Source: Theropithecus gelada
Lineage: Eukaryota; Chordata; Mammalia; Primates; Cercopithecidae
DNA: 64,000 bases
Assembly: GCF_003255815.1 (NCBI RefSeq)
Contig: NC_037668.1
Location: 65,515,878-65,579,877 of the forward strand
Direction of reading: 5' to 3'
Shown: piece by piece, positions 22,358 through 34,402 of the stretch
Layout of the letters: the number at the start of each line of letters is the position of its first letter
How positions within the stretch are numbered: the first letter of the stretch is position 1
Program-made: the position numbers and the translations under genes
The notes under the pieces: model-generated
The model's input: only the letters and a program-made list of their open reading frames with translations
What the model was told of the DNA's origin: nothing
Database searches by the model: none

Positions 22358-22416
22358 GAAGAAGGAGGAGGAGAAGGAGAGAAAGAGGGAGAGGGAGAGG
22401 AAGAGGAAGAGGAAGA
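22353..22416 (+). repeat. GA-rich simple repeat
   Basis: An interrupted run of GGA/GAA units directly follows the RPS2 retrocopy, probably derived from its poly(A) tail. Confidence 0.85.
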
Positions 22417-22722
22417 AGTCAGGGTGTGGTGGCTCATGCTTGTAATCCCATCACTTTAAGAGGCCAAGGCAGGAGGATCACTTGAGGCCAGGATTTCGAG
22501 ACAACCTGGGCAACACAGCAAGACCCTGTCTCTACTAAAAACAAAGAAAACCACAAAATCAGCTGAGCATGGTGACATGCGCCTACAGTCCCAGCTATTC
22601 GGGAAGCTGAGGTAAGATTGCTTGAGCCCAGGAGTTCAAGGTTACAGTGAGCTATGATTGCTACTGCACTCCAGCCTGGTGGACAGAACCAGACCTGACC
22701 TCAAAAAAGAAAAAAAAAGAGG
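22417..22722 (+). mobile_element. AluJ
   Basis: Starts near GTCAGGGTGTGGTGGCTCAT and ends in a mixed A-rich tail. Strongly diverged. Confidence 0.88.
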
Positions 22723-22771
22723 GAAGAAAAAGTAGATAAACAATAATAAAAATAAAAGTATTAATAAAGAA

Positions 22772-22980
22772 AATCCCAGCCTGGGCAGCATGGCAAAACC
22801 TCATCTCTACAAAAAACACAAAAGTTAGCCAGGCGTGGTGGCATATGCCTACAGTCCCAGCACTTAGGAGGCTGAGGTGGGAAGATCACTTGAGCCTGGG
22901 AGGCTGAGGCTGCAGTGAGCTGTGATCACACCAATCACACCACTGGACTCCAGCCTAGGTGACAGAAAAAATAATAATAA
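22772..22980 (+). mobile_element. 5'-truncated AluJ
   Basis: Begins inside the left arm (CCCAGCCTGGGCAGCATGGC) and ends in an A/AAT tail. Confidence 0.85.
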
Positions 22981-23300
22981 CATTTTGGGCCGGGCGCGGT
23001 GGCTCACGCCTGTAATCCCAGCACTTTGGGAGGCCGAGGCGAGCGGATCACAAGGTCAGGAGATCGAGACCACGGTGAAACCTCGTCTCTACTAAAAATA
23101 CAAAAAATTAGCCGGGCGCGGTTGTGGGCGCCTGTAGTCCCAGCTACTCGGGAGGCTGAGGCAGGAGAATGGCGGGAACCCGGGAGGCGGAGCTTGCAGT
23201 GAGCTGAGATCCGGCCACTGCACTCCAGCCTGGGCGACAGAGCAAGACTCCGTCTCAAAGACATAAAAAAAAAAAACATCAAAAAAAAAACATTTTGGGC
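22981..23300 (+). mobile_element. AluY, monkey type, with TSD
   Basis: Starts GGCCGGGCGCGGTGGCTCAC at 22988 and contains GAGATCCGGCCACTGC. CATTTTGGG flanks both ends. A short deletion removes ATCCTGGCTAA in the left arm. Confidence 0.94.
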
Positions 23301-23722
23301 TGATTTAGAAAAGAAAAAAATTTTTTTTAATTAAAAAATGGCAGTTGACATGTGTGCCTCCATTTCCATTAATGCCCACGTATTTCTTAACCAGTTGGCA
23401 AGATGGCTTCACTGTATGAAATTATTCTCTTAACTTCCCGGTAGTCAAATTCTTTCGTCCTTCCCTATTTTCCTTGACTATTCGCAAACATATCTCATTG
23501 ATCATGTCCTCAATGTCTGAAAACTTGTCCTTCACAACATAGTAATGCCTTGGGGCACTCTTTAACTCCTTCTCTGAGACACTTCTTTCCCTTTACCTCT
23601 AAGCGTAGGTGTAGCGATTCCAAATTTTGTCTCTCATCTCCCAAACATTCCTCATATCTATACTGATGCAGTAGAAGCACTAGACTTGGCAGCAGAAGAC
23701 TGAATTCTGGCACTTTTGTTCA

Positions 23723-23812
23723 ACATATATATGTGTGTGTGTATATATAGGTATGTATATGTATATATATGTGTGTATGTGTGTGTGTGTGTGTGTGTAT
23801 ATATATTTTTTA
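23723..23812 (+). repeat. TG/TA dinucleotide repeat
   Basis: Alternating (TA)n and (TG)n blocks. Capable of forming Z-DNA or a cruciform; likely polymorphic in length. Confidence 0.9.
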
Positions 23813-24100
23813 TTTTTTGAGGCAGAGCAATGAAGAACAATGATGTTACCGGAGCTAAAGGAAAAAGGATCTCAAGGAAACATGATCAACATGTTAAATG
23901 TCAGAGAAAATAAGGAAGGTAAAGACTGGGGAAGTGACTGGATCCAGCAGCTAGGAATTCACTAATGACTTAGCAAGACTAGTTTCAGCAGACTACTGGG
24001 ATCAGGGTCCAGATGCAGGTGACTGAATGAAAGGCAAAGTGGAGGTAGAGGCTAGAGATGAAGTACAGCAGCACAAGTGAACTCCTGAGTTGATAAAGTT

Positions 24101-24382
24101 TTTTTGTTTTTGTTTTTAAGAGACAGGGTCTTTGTTGCCCAGGCTGGAGTGCAGTGGTGTATTCATAGCTCACCGTAACTTTAAACTCCTGGGCTCAAGT
24201 GACCCTCCCTCCTCATCCTCCATAGTAGCTGGGACTACAGGCACACGCCACCACACCCAGATAATTTTTAAATGTTTTGCTGTGTTGCCCAGGTTGGTCT
24301 GGAACTCCTGGCCCCAAGCAATCCTCCTGCCTCAGCATTCCAAAGCGATGGGACTACAGGCTTGAGCCACCACACCTGGCCT
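24101..24382 (-). mobile_element. Antisense AluJ
   Basis: Begins with a T/G-rich tail and AAGAGACAGGGTCTTTGTTG, and ends CACACCTGGCC. Confidence 0.88.
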
Positions 24383-24584
24383 GGTTTTTTTTTTTAAAGT
24401 AAGTCAGTTCTTGAACATATTTGGGGGCAGAAAAGTCCTGGAAGAAGAAATTGAGGATTTAAGGAGGAAAATGAAGAAGAGAAACATTCAAAAGCTCGGG
24501 AGGAGGGGAAAGCCTCAGGTAGGAGAGGGACATTTCGTTTCAGAGAAGAGATCTGAGATAAGGATGAGTGTGACTCAAGGATGG

Positions 24585-24895
24585 ACAAAGTTTTCTGTAA
24601 AGGGCTAAACAAAAAATAGTTTAGGCTTTGTGGGCCTTATGGTCTGTGTCACTAGTCACCTCTGCATGTTAAAGTAGCAACAGACAATACGTAAATGAAA
24701 CAGCAAGGCTCTGTTTCAAAAACGTTATTTATGGACACTAAAATTTGAATTTCATATATCATGATATACTCTTTTGATTTAAAAAAAATCATTTAAAAAT
24801 GTAAAAACCATTCTTAGGCTTAAGGGCTGTGCAAAAACAAGTAACCGGATGGATCTGGCCTGTGGGCCACAGTTTGCTAACCTCTGAAACCTGTG
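24585..24895. mobile_element. hAT-Charlie type element
   Basis: Reads TTTTCTGTAAAGGGCTAAAC, AGTTTAGGCTTTGTGGGCC and, at the far end, CTGGCCTGTGGGCCACAGTT. This is the inverse orientation of the 2925 and 35133 copies, with a longer interior. Confidence 0.75.
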
Positions 24896-25099
24896 GGAGT
24901 AGGGTAGTAGGGAGGGCCCCTACTCCTCCTGTCTCCCTTCCCACCCCTCCCCCACCTGTCCAACCCCCATCTGATCTTGTACAAGTCTTTAGGTTCCTTA
25001 GTCAAGTGCTCTCACCTGTTCATTGGGTTCTCTTTCCACTGCCACACAGGAGAAGCTCCATAAATATTTGTTAAACTGAATTCCTTATTGAACCACTAA

Positions 25100-26270
25100 T
25101 CCAGGTATTCTTCTCATGTCTCAGGACCTAGCTTTGCAGTCATTTGTTGCCAGATTAAGTCTAAAACAGTTTTCCACATATTTCATCTCTGCTCAAATGA
25201 TAAAAGTCCCAATTCCTTTGCCTAACATTCAAAGATCTTTCCAGGGCTTCTTCTGTCTTCTATCACATTACTTGGTAAGCAGCCAAACAGAAGACTCTGT
25301 CTAGGCCTATAAGCAACAGTACACTTTTACCCATTTGCAAGACTGATTCCTACTTCCCTGACTTTGTTCTCTCCTTCTCTACTGGAAATGCCTAGCTCCT
25401 TTCTTCTCTGCTTTTCTGAGTCCTTCTCTTCCTTTAACGCAAGCCTCAGGAACTCCAAGCTCCTTCACAATCACTCCACGTCTACATGACAGTACCCTTC
25501 TCTGAATGCCAGTAATATTTACTATACCACTCATCTGACACTTAGTTTATACTGTTCATTATCGTCTCATGCATATATTCTGACTTCCCATCAAGACTAA
25601 AAACCTCTTTAGTGCTGCCAGATAGAGAATTGAAAATGATCACTCACCACTAAGGAGAACTGGGACTGTGGATGCTGGGATAAAGGAGTCTGCATGTCTC
25701 AACCATAAAGCTTACAACAATGCTGAATGATAAGAGCAGAATTTCACTCTTAAGATGCTACAGCTGTTGATACCTTTATACGTAACTGCAACAAATGATT
25801 AACTACCCCCTCCTGTCTCCCTGCCCCGCCAAACGCTGCTCCCATCCAGGTTTTTTCACTTGCACAATTCAGGCTTCCACTAAATGACCCTTCCTCTAGA
25901 AACTCTTCCTGATTGACCCTTACTTCTATCCCAAACTAGAATAGGTATCCTAATTATAGGTTTTTGGGGCTTTTTGTAAAGCACATGATACAATTAAGAT
26001 GCCATAATTACACGATTAAACCATTTACATCATTATGTTTCATGGTAGGCACAACAGTATCTGAAAAACAACAGGCACTAAATAAATATTTGTCCAATTA
26101 AATGAATGAATAGCTACTTCCCGGCTGGACTGTAAGCTCCATGAGAGCAGGGACCATGTTTATCCTGTTCACTGACACAACTTCCAGGACCAGCCTTGTG
26201 GAGAAGTGGTGCTTGATTTACATTTTTTGAATGAATGAACAAATGAACAAAACCAGTGGGACTGAAAAGG
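25100..26270 (-). mobile_element. L2-like LINE fragments (antisense), discontinuous
   Basis: Phrases such as CTGACACTTAGTTTATACTG, TAGAAACTCTTCCTGATTGA, GGACTGTAAGCTCCATGAGA and GCACTAAATAAATATTTGTC resemble the L2 3' region. The stretch is probably several old pieces with unique sequence between them. No exon seen. Confidence 0.55.
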
Positions 26271-26589
26271 TAGTGACAAGGACAACAAGTGACATGTGAC
26301 AAAGGAACAGTTTCAAGGAGAATGGTCAAGTAGGTCAAATGTAGCAGAGATGATTGATAAAATACCTCTTGGATTTAGCTGACTCACAAAGTCATAATTG
26401 CTTCAGCACAACTAGCTTCACTGGAGTGGTAGGAACAGAAGTGAGAATGTAAGACAATGAATATCAACTACACTTTCCAGAAACTTGGCTGAGGAGAGAG
26501 AGAAAGAGAGGGGGAGGGGATAGCAAGTTAGAAAAGGACACAGACTGGGAAAAGTATTTGTTTGATCTTTATTTATTGGTTGATGGATC

Positions 26590-26883
26590 GATTGACTGAA
26601 CAGACGGAGTTTCTCCCTGTCACCTAGGCTGAATGCAGTGGCATGATCTCAGCTCACTACAGCCTCAACCTCCTGGGCTCAAGCAGTCTTCCTACTTCAG
26701 CCTCTTGAGTAGCTAGGACTACAGGTATGTACCACCATGCCTGGCTAATTTTTGTATTTTTTGTAGAGTACGGGGTCTCACTGTGTTAAGCCAGGCTGCT
26801 CTGGAACTCCTGGCCTCAAATAAATTTCTCATCTCAGCCTCCCAAAGTGTTGGAATTACAGGCATGAGCCACCACACCCGACC
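26590..26883 (-). mobile_element. Antisense AluJ
   Basis: CAGACGGAGTTTCTCCCTGT starts the element and ACCACACCCGACC ends it. Several small deletions. Confidence 0.88.
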
Positions 26884-28071
26884 TGAAAATATTTGTATTT
26901 AAAAGTGGGGGAGACAGTTCACTGTCAAAGCAAATGCCTGCTCCCCCCATAAAATGCTGAATAAACGGGCAATCTCTCGCCTCATTTGGAGGAAGAAGAA
27001 GAAGTCACTATTCTTTCAGAATCATTTTAAAATAGCACAAAATTTCACAAAAAGGGAAAACTAAACCTCCTCAAACTGGATCAGAGCAGGAAGTTGCAAA
27101 AAACGTGTAGGTTTTCATGGTTACATACAGGAGGTATTGCAACATTTGGAACATTTCAGTACAACTAAGGTTTATCATTCATACATCCTAAAAATTATGT
27201 TCCAGAAATTATACTGTCCTGGGTGCTAGGAATACCAAAAAAAAAAAAAAAAATTGTCCGTGCTCTCAAAGAGCTCAAAGTCAAATGAATCGAACAAGAA
27301 CAATATGGTTTGAGAAGTTGTACTAACAGATATTCAGCATACTATGGGAATATATCAAAGAAACGTCTAACTTAGACTTCAATGACCTTAGAAAGGCTTC
27401 TTGAAAGTGGTTATCCCCAACCTGAATTCAAAGACATGAGCAGCTGGATGACAGAGTGAGTCCCCATTTAAAAAAAAAAAAAAAAAAGGAATGAGAGTAT
27501 CTATAATATGAACATAATGTTACCAAAGATTCCATTAAAAAAAAAAAAAAAGTGTTCCTCCAAAAGAGTTTCAGGCTCTAAGCATAACTTTAATCTTCCC
27601 GAGTGGCCTCAAACAGCTGTTGATTACCCTGTTAGGGAACATGGAAGGAGCACAGGTTAGGTTCACTGAGGACAGCGTCTCATGCTAGTAATGGGCACAA
27701 AGTAGGAGCTTTCAGAGAACTGATGCTGATTTACAAAGTGTTCTGAGCAGTTCTAGAATACAGAAATATTTAACAAAGATGACTGCCTTGTTAAGGTAAC
27801 AGAATCAGAGAAGAAAGGTGAATGGGATGAGCAAAAGTGAGAAAATTAAACACTGTGACCCCAGAAGGCAAAAGCTTTAAAAAATTAGAAAAAGAAAAAA
27901 GTCAACACCTGTGGAAAGAAAGAAAAAAAAAAAAGAAAAAAGAAAAAAAGGCTGGGTTTGTCCTAGAGGAAAAGAAAGTGAAAGTAAGAAGTAGATTTTA
28001 CACACATTTACAGCCCCCTATTCCACAAGAGAGTTCCTGCTTCTGGGCACCTAGCACGTGAACATTCTCAT
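26884..28071 (-). other. MTF1: Unique MTF1 intron with A-rich tracts
   Basis: No exon seen. Long A-runs lie at about 27237-27252, 27470-27487 and 27537-27551, the middle one following a short Alu remnant (GATGACAGAGTGAG). A purine-rich AAAGAAAAAA tract lies near 27918-27950. Confidence 0.55.
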
Positions 28072-28407
28072 AAATAAATGACTGGCCTGCCGGGCGCGGT
28101 GGCTCACGCCTGTAATCCCAGCACTCTGGGAGGCCGAGGCGGGCGGATCACGAGGTCAGGAGATTGAGACCGTCGTGGCTAACATGGTGAAACCTGGTCT
28201 CTACTAAAAATACAAAAAATTGTTCCAGGCGCCTGTAGTCCCAGGTACTTGGGAGGCTCAGGCAGGAGAATGGCCTGAACCCGGGAGGCGGAGCTTGTAG
28301 CAAGCCGAGATCGTGCCACTGCACTCCAGCCTGGGCAACAGAGCGAGACTCCATCTCAAAAAAATTTAAAAAATTTAAAAAAATTAAAAAATAAATGACT
28401 GGCCTGG
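28072..28407 (+). mobile_element. AluY with TSD and internal deletion
   Basis: Starts at 28089 (GCCGGGCGCGGTGGCTCAC). AAATAAATGACTGGCCTG flanks both ends. The GCCGGGCGTGGTGGCGG segment of the right arm is missing. Confidence 0.94.
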
Positions 28408-28531
28408 CTGTTATGGCTGTAGAAACTGCCTTTTCCTCCCTATCACTAGGGACTTCCCTTCCCTCTCCCTGTGTCCATTCCCCACACTGGCACTGATATA
28501 ATTTCTTCTCCATAACAGACAAGCAAAAAGC

Positions 28532-28868
28532 TCAGAAATATAAGAACCCTAGCCGGGCGCGGTGGCTCAAGCCTGTAATCCCAGCACTTTGGGAGGCCGA
28601 GACGGGCGGATCACGAGGTCAGGAGATCGAGACCATCCTGGTTAATACGGTGAAACCCCGTCTCTACTAAAAAGTACAAAAAAACTAGCCAGGCGAGGTG
28701 GTGGGCGCCTGTAGTCCCAGCTACTTGGGAGGCTGAGGCAGGAGAATGGCGTGAACCCAGGAGGCGGAGCTTGCAGTGAGCTGAGATCTGGCCACTGCAC
28801 TCCAGCCTGGACAACAGACTCCGTCTCAAAAAAAAAAAAAAAAAAAAAGAAAGAAATATAAGAACCCT
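28532..28868 (+). mobile_element. AluY, monkey type, with TSD
   Basis: Starts GCCGGGCGCGGTGGCTCAAG at 28552 and contains GAGATCTGGCCACTGC. AGAAATATAAGAACCCT flanks both ends exactly, marking a young insertion. Confidence 0.96.
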
Positions 28869-29039
28869 GAAGACCTCATTTCGACAGGCCTCCCATCTCC
28901 CACTATGAGAGCTGACTTCATCCAGCTGTTCCCCACACTTCAAACCTTTACCCTTACAGAACAAATGCTGCTGTCCCTTCATTTCTTAGCCCTTTTCACA
29001 GCCAACAGGTCTCAATACCTGATTCTTATATCTTTGCAA

Positions 29040-29245
29040 AAGTGGTGTGTGATGGTAGAAAGCATAGGCTTTGGCATCAGAAAGTCCTCAGTTCAAATCT
29101 GTTCTACCATTTGCTAGTTGTGTGTTTCTAAGCCTCAGTTTGTCATCTGTAAAATGGGGGCTAATAGCATCTATGTTATAGGATTGTTATGAAAATTAAA
29201 TACAAAACTATATTAAAGCCCATAACATAGTGATTGGTACATAGC
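29040..29245 (+). mobile_element. MIR
   Basis: AGTTCAAATCTGTTCTACCA, AAGCCTCAGTTTGTCATCTG and TAAAATGGGGGCTAATAGCA are classic MIR sequence, nearly full length. Confidence 0.9.
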
Positions 29246-29488
29246 AGTTACTCAGCAGCCAGCCATCTCCCTCTCTCCATCACCGCTGCGAGCAAAATAG
29301 GAGTCCTCATTCTTTGACAGCCATTTGCTCTGCCTGGTGCCCCAAATGCCCATCATGGAAATAATTTCAGTGGCCTGATACTAAGTCAAAGGAAGCCAAG
29401 TATAAGAGAGAGGAGTGGCAAGAGCTGGTATCCACAGAATGCCTGCAGGCGACTACAAACAGGTTCTCATTTTAAAACACCGTTGTAT

Positions 29489-29762
29489 GGGCCAGTGAGG
29501 TGGCTCGTGCCTGTAAGTGCTCACCTAGCACTTTGGGAGGCTGAGGTGGGAGGATTGCTTGAGCCCAGAAGTTGGAGACCAGCATGGGCAACATACCAAG
29601 ACCTCGACTCTCCAAAAAAATAAGAAATTAGACAGGTGTGGTGGCTGAGGTGGGAGGATCGTTTGAGCTGGTGAGATCAAGGCTGCAGTGAGCTGTAATC
29701 ACTCCACTGCACTCGGCATGGGTGACAGAGTGAGACCCTGTCTCAAAAAAATTAAATGAATA
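29489..29762 (+). mobile_element. AluJ with deletions
   Basis: GGGCCAGTGAGGTGGCTCGT begins a diverged Alu. The right arm is shortened. Confidence 0.85.
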
Positions 29763-30034
29763 AAACACAGTTATAAATGGTGGTTTATGTTCCACGGTGG
29801 CATTAATACAACAGTTCAGCTAATTAGGGGTTACCAAGATTTCTATGGGCTATCCTGCAACCTAATCGCAGTTTATATGTAAGCTCGTCTCAAGGAGAAA
29901 ACACCTCCCAAAGAGTACCTAACAAAGAACATTTTAACCTCTTGTGAAACTGGACATTACCTCTTTACCTCCTTCAAGAACCATGGGGGCCTATGAAGAA
30001 AAGAAAGCAAATGAACATCCACTGAACAACCATG

Positions 30035-30215
30035 ATGCACCAGACACTATGCTAAATGTTTTACACATATTACATATGAATAAATCTCATTTAATCTTCA
30101 CAAAATGCAATGGGATATTTTTATTTCAATTTTATAAAAAAGGAAACAGAGCAGCTTGCCCAAGGCCACATAGCTAGCACATAACAGAACAAAGCTGGAA
30201 CCTAGGTTGAAACTA
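30035..30215 (+). mobile_element. MIR fragment
   Basis: ACTATGCTAAATGTTTTACA, GCCCAAGGCCACATAGCTAG and a final GGAACCTAGGTTGAAACT fit a MIR copy. Confidence 0.8.
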
Positions 30216-30921
30216 TCCCTTTGCACATCACAGAAGAAACGAGTAAGCCTGATTTAAGTAAGAGGGGAAAAAAATAAAATTCAAGTTCTTTTGCCAATGT
30301 CATATAATAGTAAAATGTTAGTAGTACTTAAAATGTACAACCTATGTAAAATGTACATCAAGACCTATAATTCCTATAGCACCAAGTTTGAAACCCAATT
30401 GTACACAAAACCACTCTAGTCCCTTTTCCAGGCCAGTGGACTTGAGTGATGGAAATGCTGATTACTAAGGAGAGGTACATAACACACATGCAGACACACT
30501 GATAAAATGGCTTCATATGGGGGTAAATGGAAAATGCTTCTTGCTCTGGATTCCTACAGAACCTCACACTTACAAGTTCATCGGAGTTCAGAAGGGAATC
30601 TGCAAAGAAATGTAATCACAGTATGCAAAGACTAAAAAGTGGGTAGTTCTCCTCTAGGAGAGTCAACAACATCTTGGTCTGTCTGAGTGGATCATTCTAC
30701 TGCCTAAGGAATTTATAATAAGGCATGAGATTGGAACTAGGTCTCCCAAAGTAAAGGACATACACTGCAAAAAGGTTCCAAAACACTGGAGTCAGATTTT
30801 TCCTGTTATTCTTATACTTAAAATCTGTCACACTAAAAAAAATAACTCTCCTCTTGGAATGCCACTGGCCATACAATTAGTTCATAGTGTGTTGAGGAGC
30901 AATACACCAAGCAGCCTAAAA
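30216..30921 (-). other. MTF1: Unique MTF1 intron
   Basis: No exon or clear repeat recognised. Confidence 0.5.
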
Positions 30922-31240
30922 GCATCACTGTAGGCCAGGCGTGGTGGCTCACACCTGTAATCCCAGCACTTTGGGAGGCCAAGGCAGGTCGATCACCTGA
31001 GGTCAGGAGTTCGAGACCAGCCTGATCAATATGGTGAAACCCTGTCTCTACTAAAAATACAAAATTTAGCCAGGCCTAGTGGTGCATGCCTGTAATCCTG
31101 GCCACTCGGGAGGCTGAGACAGGAGAATCTCTTGAACCCCAGAGGCAGAGGTTGCAGTGAGCCAAGATCATGCCAGCCTCGGCAACAGAGCAAGACTTAA
31201 TCTACAAAAAAAAAAAAAAAAAAAAAAAATCGCTGTAACT
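30922..31240 (+). mobile_element. AluS with TSD
   Basis: Starts GGCCAGGCGTGGTGGCTCAC at 30933 and ends in a long A-tail. GCATCACTGTA and ATCGCTGTA are the diverged target copies. Confidence 0.92.
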
Positions 31241-31524
31241 GTGCTTCTTGAAAGAAAACGACACCTTTCCTAATCAATGCACTGGAATACTTTAGTGCAT
31301 CATGTAGAATAAATTTGGCATATGATTCCTAGGGTTTTTTCATGCTCCTTGGCCAACTACTCTATAGAAAACTGGCAAGGTCAGTTAGCTATGGAGGATA
31401 TATCACGTCATTAATGTAGTTCAGACAGAGGTAGATGAACAGGTAACCAGACAGTCCTGGCAGGTTCTCTGGAAGGGCATGGATTCAAGAATGGACCGCA
31501 CAAACCAACTAAAGAAAACACAGT

Positions 31525-31690
31525 TGCCGGGTGTGGTAGCTCATGCCTTTAATCCCAGCAACTCAGGAGGCTAAGGAGTGAGAATTGGTTGAGGCCAGAA
31601 GTTCCAGGTTACAGTGAGCTATGATCATGGCCTAGGCAAACATAGCAAGACCCAGTGTCTTTAAAAAAAAAAAAGTAAACAAACAAACAA
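31525..31690 (+). mobile_element. Alu left-arm monomer (FLAM-like)
   Basis: One arm only: TTGCCGGGTGTGGTAGCTCA to CAAGACCCAGTGTCTTT and an A-tail. Confidence 0.8.
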
Positions 31691-31735
31691 CAGTAAGACA
31701 CAGCTGCTTAGAGACTTAGAGTAGAAAGTCCTTAA

Positions 31736-32046
31736 AGGGTCAGACATGGTAGCTCATACCAGTAATGACAATACTTTGGGAGGCCAAGCTGGAAGGACTG
31801 CATGAGCCCAGGAGTTCGAGACCAGCCTGGGCAACATAGCAAGACCCCTCTCTACCAAAACAACCAAAAAGTAGCCGGCACAGTAGCACATGTCTGTGGT
31901 CCCAGCAACTGTGGAGGCTGAGGTGGCAGGATGGCTTGAGCCTGGGAGGTGAAGGCTGCAGTGAGCCATGACCATGCCACTGTACTCCAGCCTGGCTACA
32001 GAATGGAACCCTGTCTCAACCAAAAAAAAAAAAAAAAAAAAAAAAA
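31736..32046 (+). mobile_element. AluJ
   Basis: Starts GGGTCAGACATGGTAGCTCA, both arms present, long A-tail. Confidence 0.88.
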
Positions 32047-32094
32047 CTTGTTTTTGGGCAGAATGAAAATATTTTGATTAGAAATCTCACAAGC

Positions 32095-32252
32095 TGGCCA
32101 AGTGCCATGGCTCATGCCTATAATCCCAGCACTTTGGGAGGTTGAGGCAGGAGGACTGCTTGAGCCCAGGAGTTTGAAGTTATAGTGAGCTATAATCCCA
32201 CCACTGTAATCACTCCAACCTGTGTGACGGTGTGAGACCCTGTCTCAAGAAG
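32095..32252 (+). mobile_element. Alu monomer (FLAM-like)
   Basis: Single arm from TGGCCAAGTGCCATGGCTCA to GAGACCCTGTCTCAAG, whose tail has become a purine repeat. Confidence 0.82.
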
Positions 32253-32372
32253 GAAAGGAAAGAAGACAGAAAGAGAAAGGAAGGAAGGAAGGGAGGGAGG
32301 AAGGGAATGAGAGAAAGACAGAAAAGAAAGAGAGAGAAAGCAAGAAGAAAGAAAGAGAGAGAAGGATAGATC
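32253..32372 (+). repeat. Polypurine GAAA/GGAA tract
   Basis: About 120 bases that are nearly all A or G, made of GGAA, GAAA and GAGA units. It begins as the tail of the Alu monomer to its left. Such mirror-like purine tracts can form triplex DNA. Confidence 0.92.
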
Positions 32373-33640
32373 TCAAAGCTACCAAATCAGTAGGGAGACA
32401 GTAATGAAATAAAAAGCATGAGAATAAGATACGTGAAATTTGAGTCAGAATGACCAGTGGCTTTGTGGTAGGAAAAGACTATCTGTGGCAAGGTTCTGGT
32501 TGGTTTATTTTTTTGCATAAGAGAAGCATGAAGAAAAGAAAATGAAGTAATAGGTAAGCCAACTCCACACTATATGAAACAATGAAAAAAACAAGAGTAA
32601 ACAGGAAATTCAAGCTAAAATGTGACTCAGAAAATAAGCTGCTTGGGAAGCCAAGAAGACCAACTAGTTATCAAATGATTTGATTTCTCAAGAGTAACAC
32701 CTGTGCATGGAGGGAAAAAAAAAAACAAAAACCAAGCTGAAAAAAAAACGAAAGGAAAAGGATTAAGGAAGGGCTAAAGGATCATGAAGTCTGTTATCAA
32801 GTAGTGATAAACATCAGCCTCTTCAGGCCAATTAAGTGGATTTTAATGCCCAAATAAAATCACTGCCAAAACAAAAGCTAAGCTAAGACAGTGCTTCAGG
32901 AAGGCAAGCCTCCTGAATGTCTGGTCATTAAGCAAGACTTTCAAAGACTAAAGCTACTGCTACTTCTCCTTCAAACTCCACCCAACCCCAAACCTACTGA
33001 TTTCAAGAATACAGCATCTTCCATAAAGGTCTCATGGATAGCATGGAAAAATGTGGGTGGGAGGAAAGTGGAGTGAGCTAAATCCCCAGCAAACTGAACA
33101 AAGTGCTCATAATATCCTTCACCCTGTGCTATTCAATATGATTATCAATGACCTGAAGACATGAATAGCAAACCAGACTTGCAAATAGAATAAACCAATT
33201 TGAACAGTACAAAGTGGAAAAGTGACAGCTTTTCACTGATTGCATAATCATTCCTTCTGTACCATCTCCTCCTTTTCTGCCTAGATCAGCATTTCCCAAA
33301 ATGTGTTCCACAAAACACTGATCCCTGGAAATTGGATCCGAAAAAATGGTTTCTCAAGTTTAAAGCATTTGAAAAATTCTGTTTTCTTCCTTCTTAGTTA
33401 GTGGCACATCAAAGGCTCTGAGAAGTCCTAATCAACAAATTTCTGTCTTGGTTTAACTTAATGTTTCCTGACCATTCGCTCATGAAACACTTTCACACAG
33501 TAATCATTAACGGAGGATGGCCTAAAGTTTAGGTCCTAAACCATGTCCAAATTACCTATGCTAAATAAAAATGATACAATCCCCGTGAGCTAGCTACTAC
33601 TGCCTCATCACTCTTCTTCCTCTAACTACCAAACATTAAA
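32373..33640 (-). other. MTF1: Unique MTF1 intron
   Basis: No exon or confident repeat seen. A 24-base A-run closes it at about 33637-33661. Confidence 0.5.
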
Positions 33641-33689
33641 AAAAAAAAAAAAAAAAAAAAAGGCCAACTTGACATTTCCTGCCTCCTGT

Positions 33690-34300
33690 TTCCTCATCAC
33701 TCACTCACTTCTTCATCACTCATGCTCTGCGGCAAGTCTTCTCATGATATGTGAACAACTGCACAACCAGCAGAACTAATGGCTTCTTTGAGGCTCCTCA
33801 GTCCCTCTGCAGGGTCACAGAGGAATATCCTCATTTGTTGACACTCTCTTCCTTCAGCTTTCACAACACTGCAGTCGACCCATCCCATTGACTACTGTGA
33901 TCTTCTTGGGTTCCTCTTTCTCTTTCCAACCCTGAAGTTCTCTGGCCAACTCTTACTTCTCCCTTAAGTAAACTACCCACAGTTTGAAGGCCCCTTTCTA
34001 CTACCATTCTAACTCCAAACCATTTCTTTGACCTCAGATACATGTTTCCAATGAGCTTTCCATTTGTTCATCTTACTTTTCTCCAAGGACTATATGTTCA
34101 ATACACTCCTACCAAACTCATTAATTACCCCACCAAAACTTTTTCCTTTTCCCATCTTTCTTGATTCCTATGAATGAGATCACCATTTGGAGGGTGCAGG
34201 GAGCAGAGTTAGCCACTTTCTCCTCAGCATGCACACAGCACTTCGAAAAAACCTCTGTTAAAATATCTATCACAACAGACTCTTAACTGCTTAACTCTTC
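33690..34300 (+). mobile_element. L2-like LINE fragment
   Basis: CTCTGCAGGGTCACAGAGG, TTGACACTCTCTTCCTTCAG and CTTTCACAACACTGCAGTCG recall the conserved L2 reverse-transcriptase region. Strongly decayed, no open frame of note. Confidence 0.6.
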
Positions 34301-34402
34301 ACTTAGATTTGAAGTTCCATCAAAAAGCTGTGCTAAGATACAGCAGAAACTCAACAAATTTGGGAAAATGGATGAATCCTTTCAATCAACATGATTCAAA
34401 AT

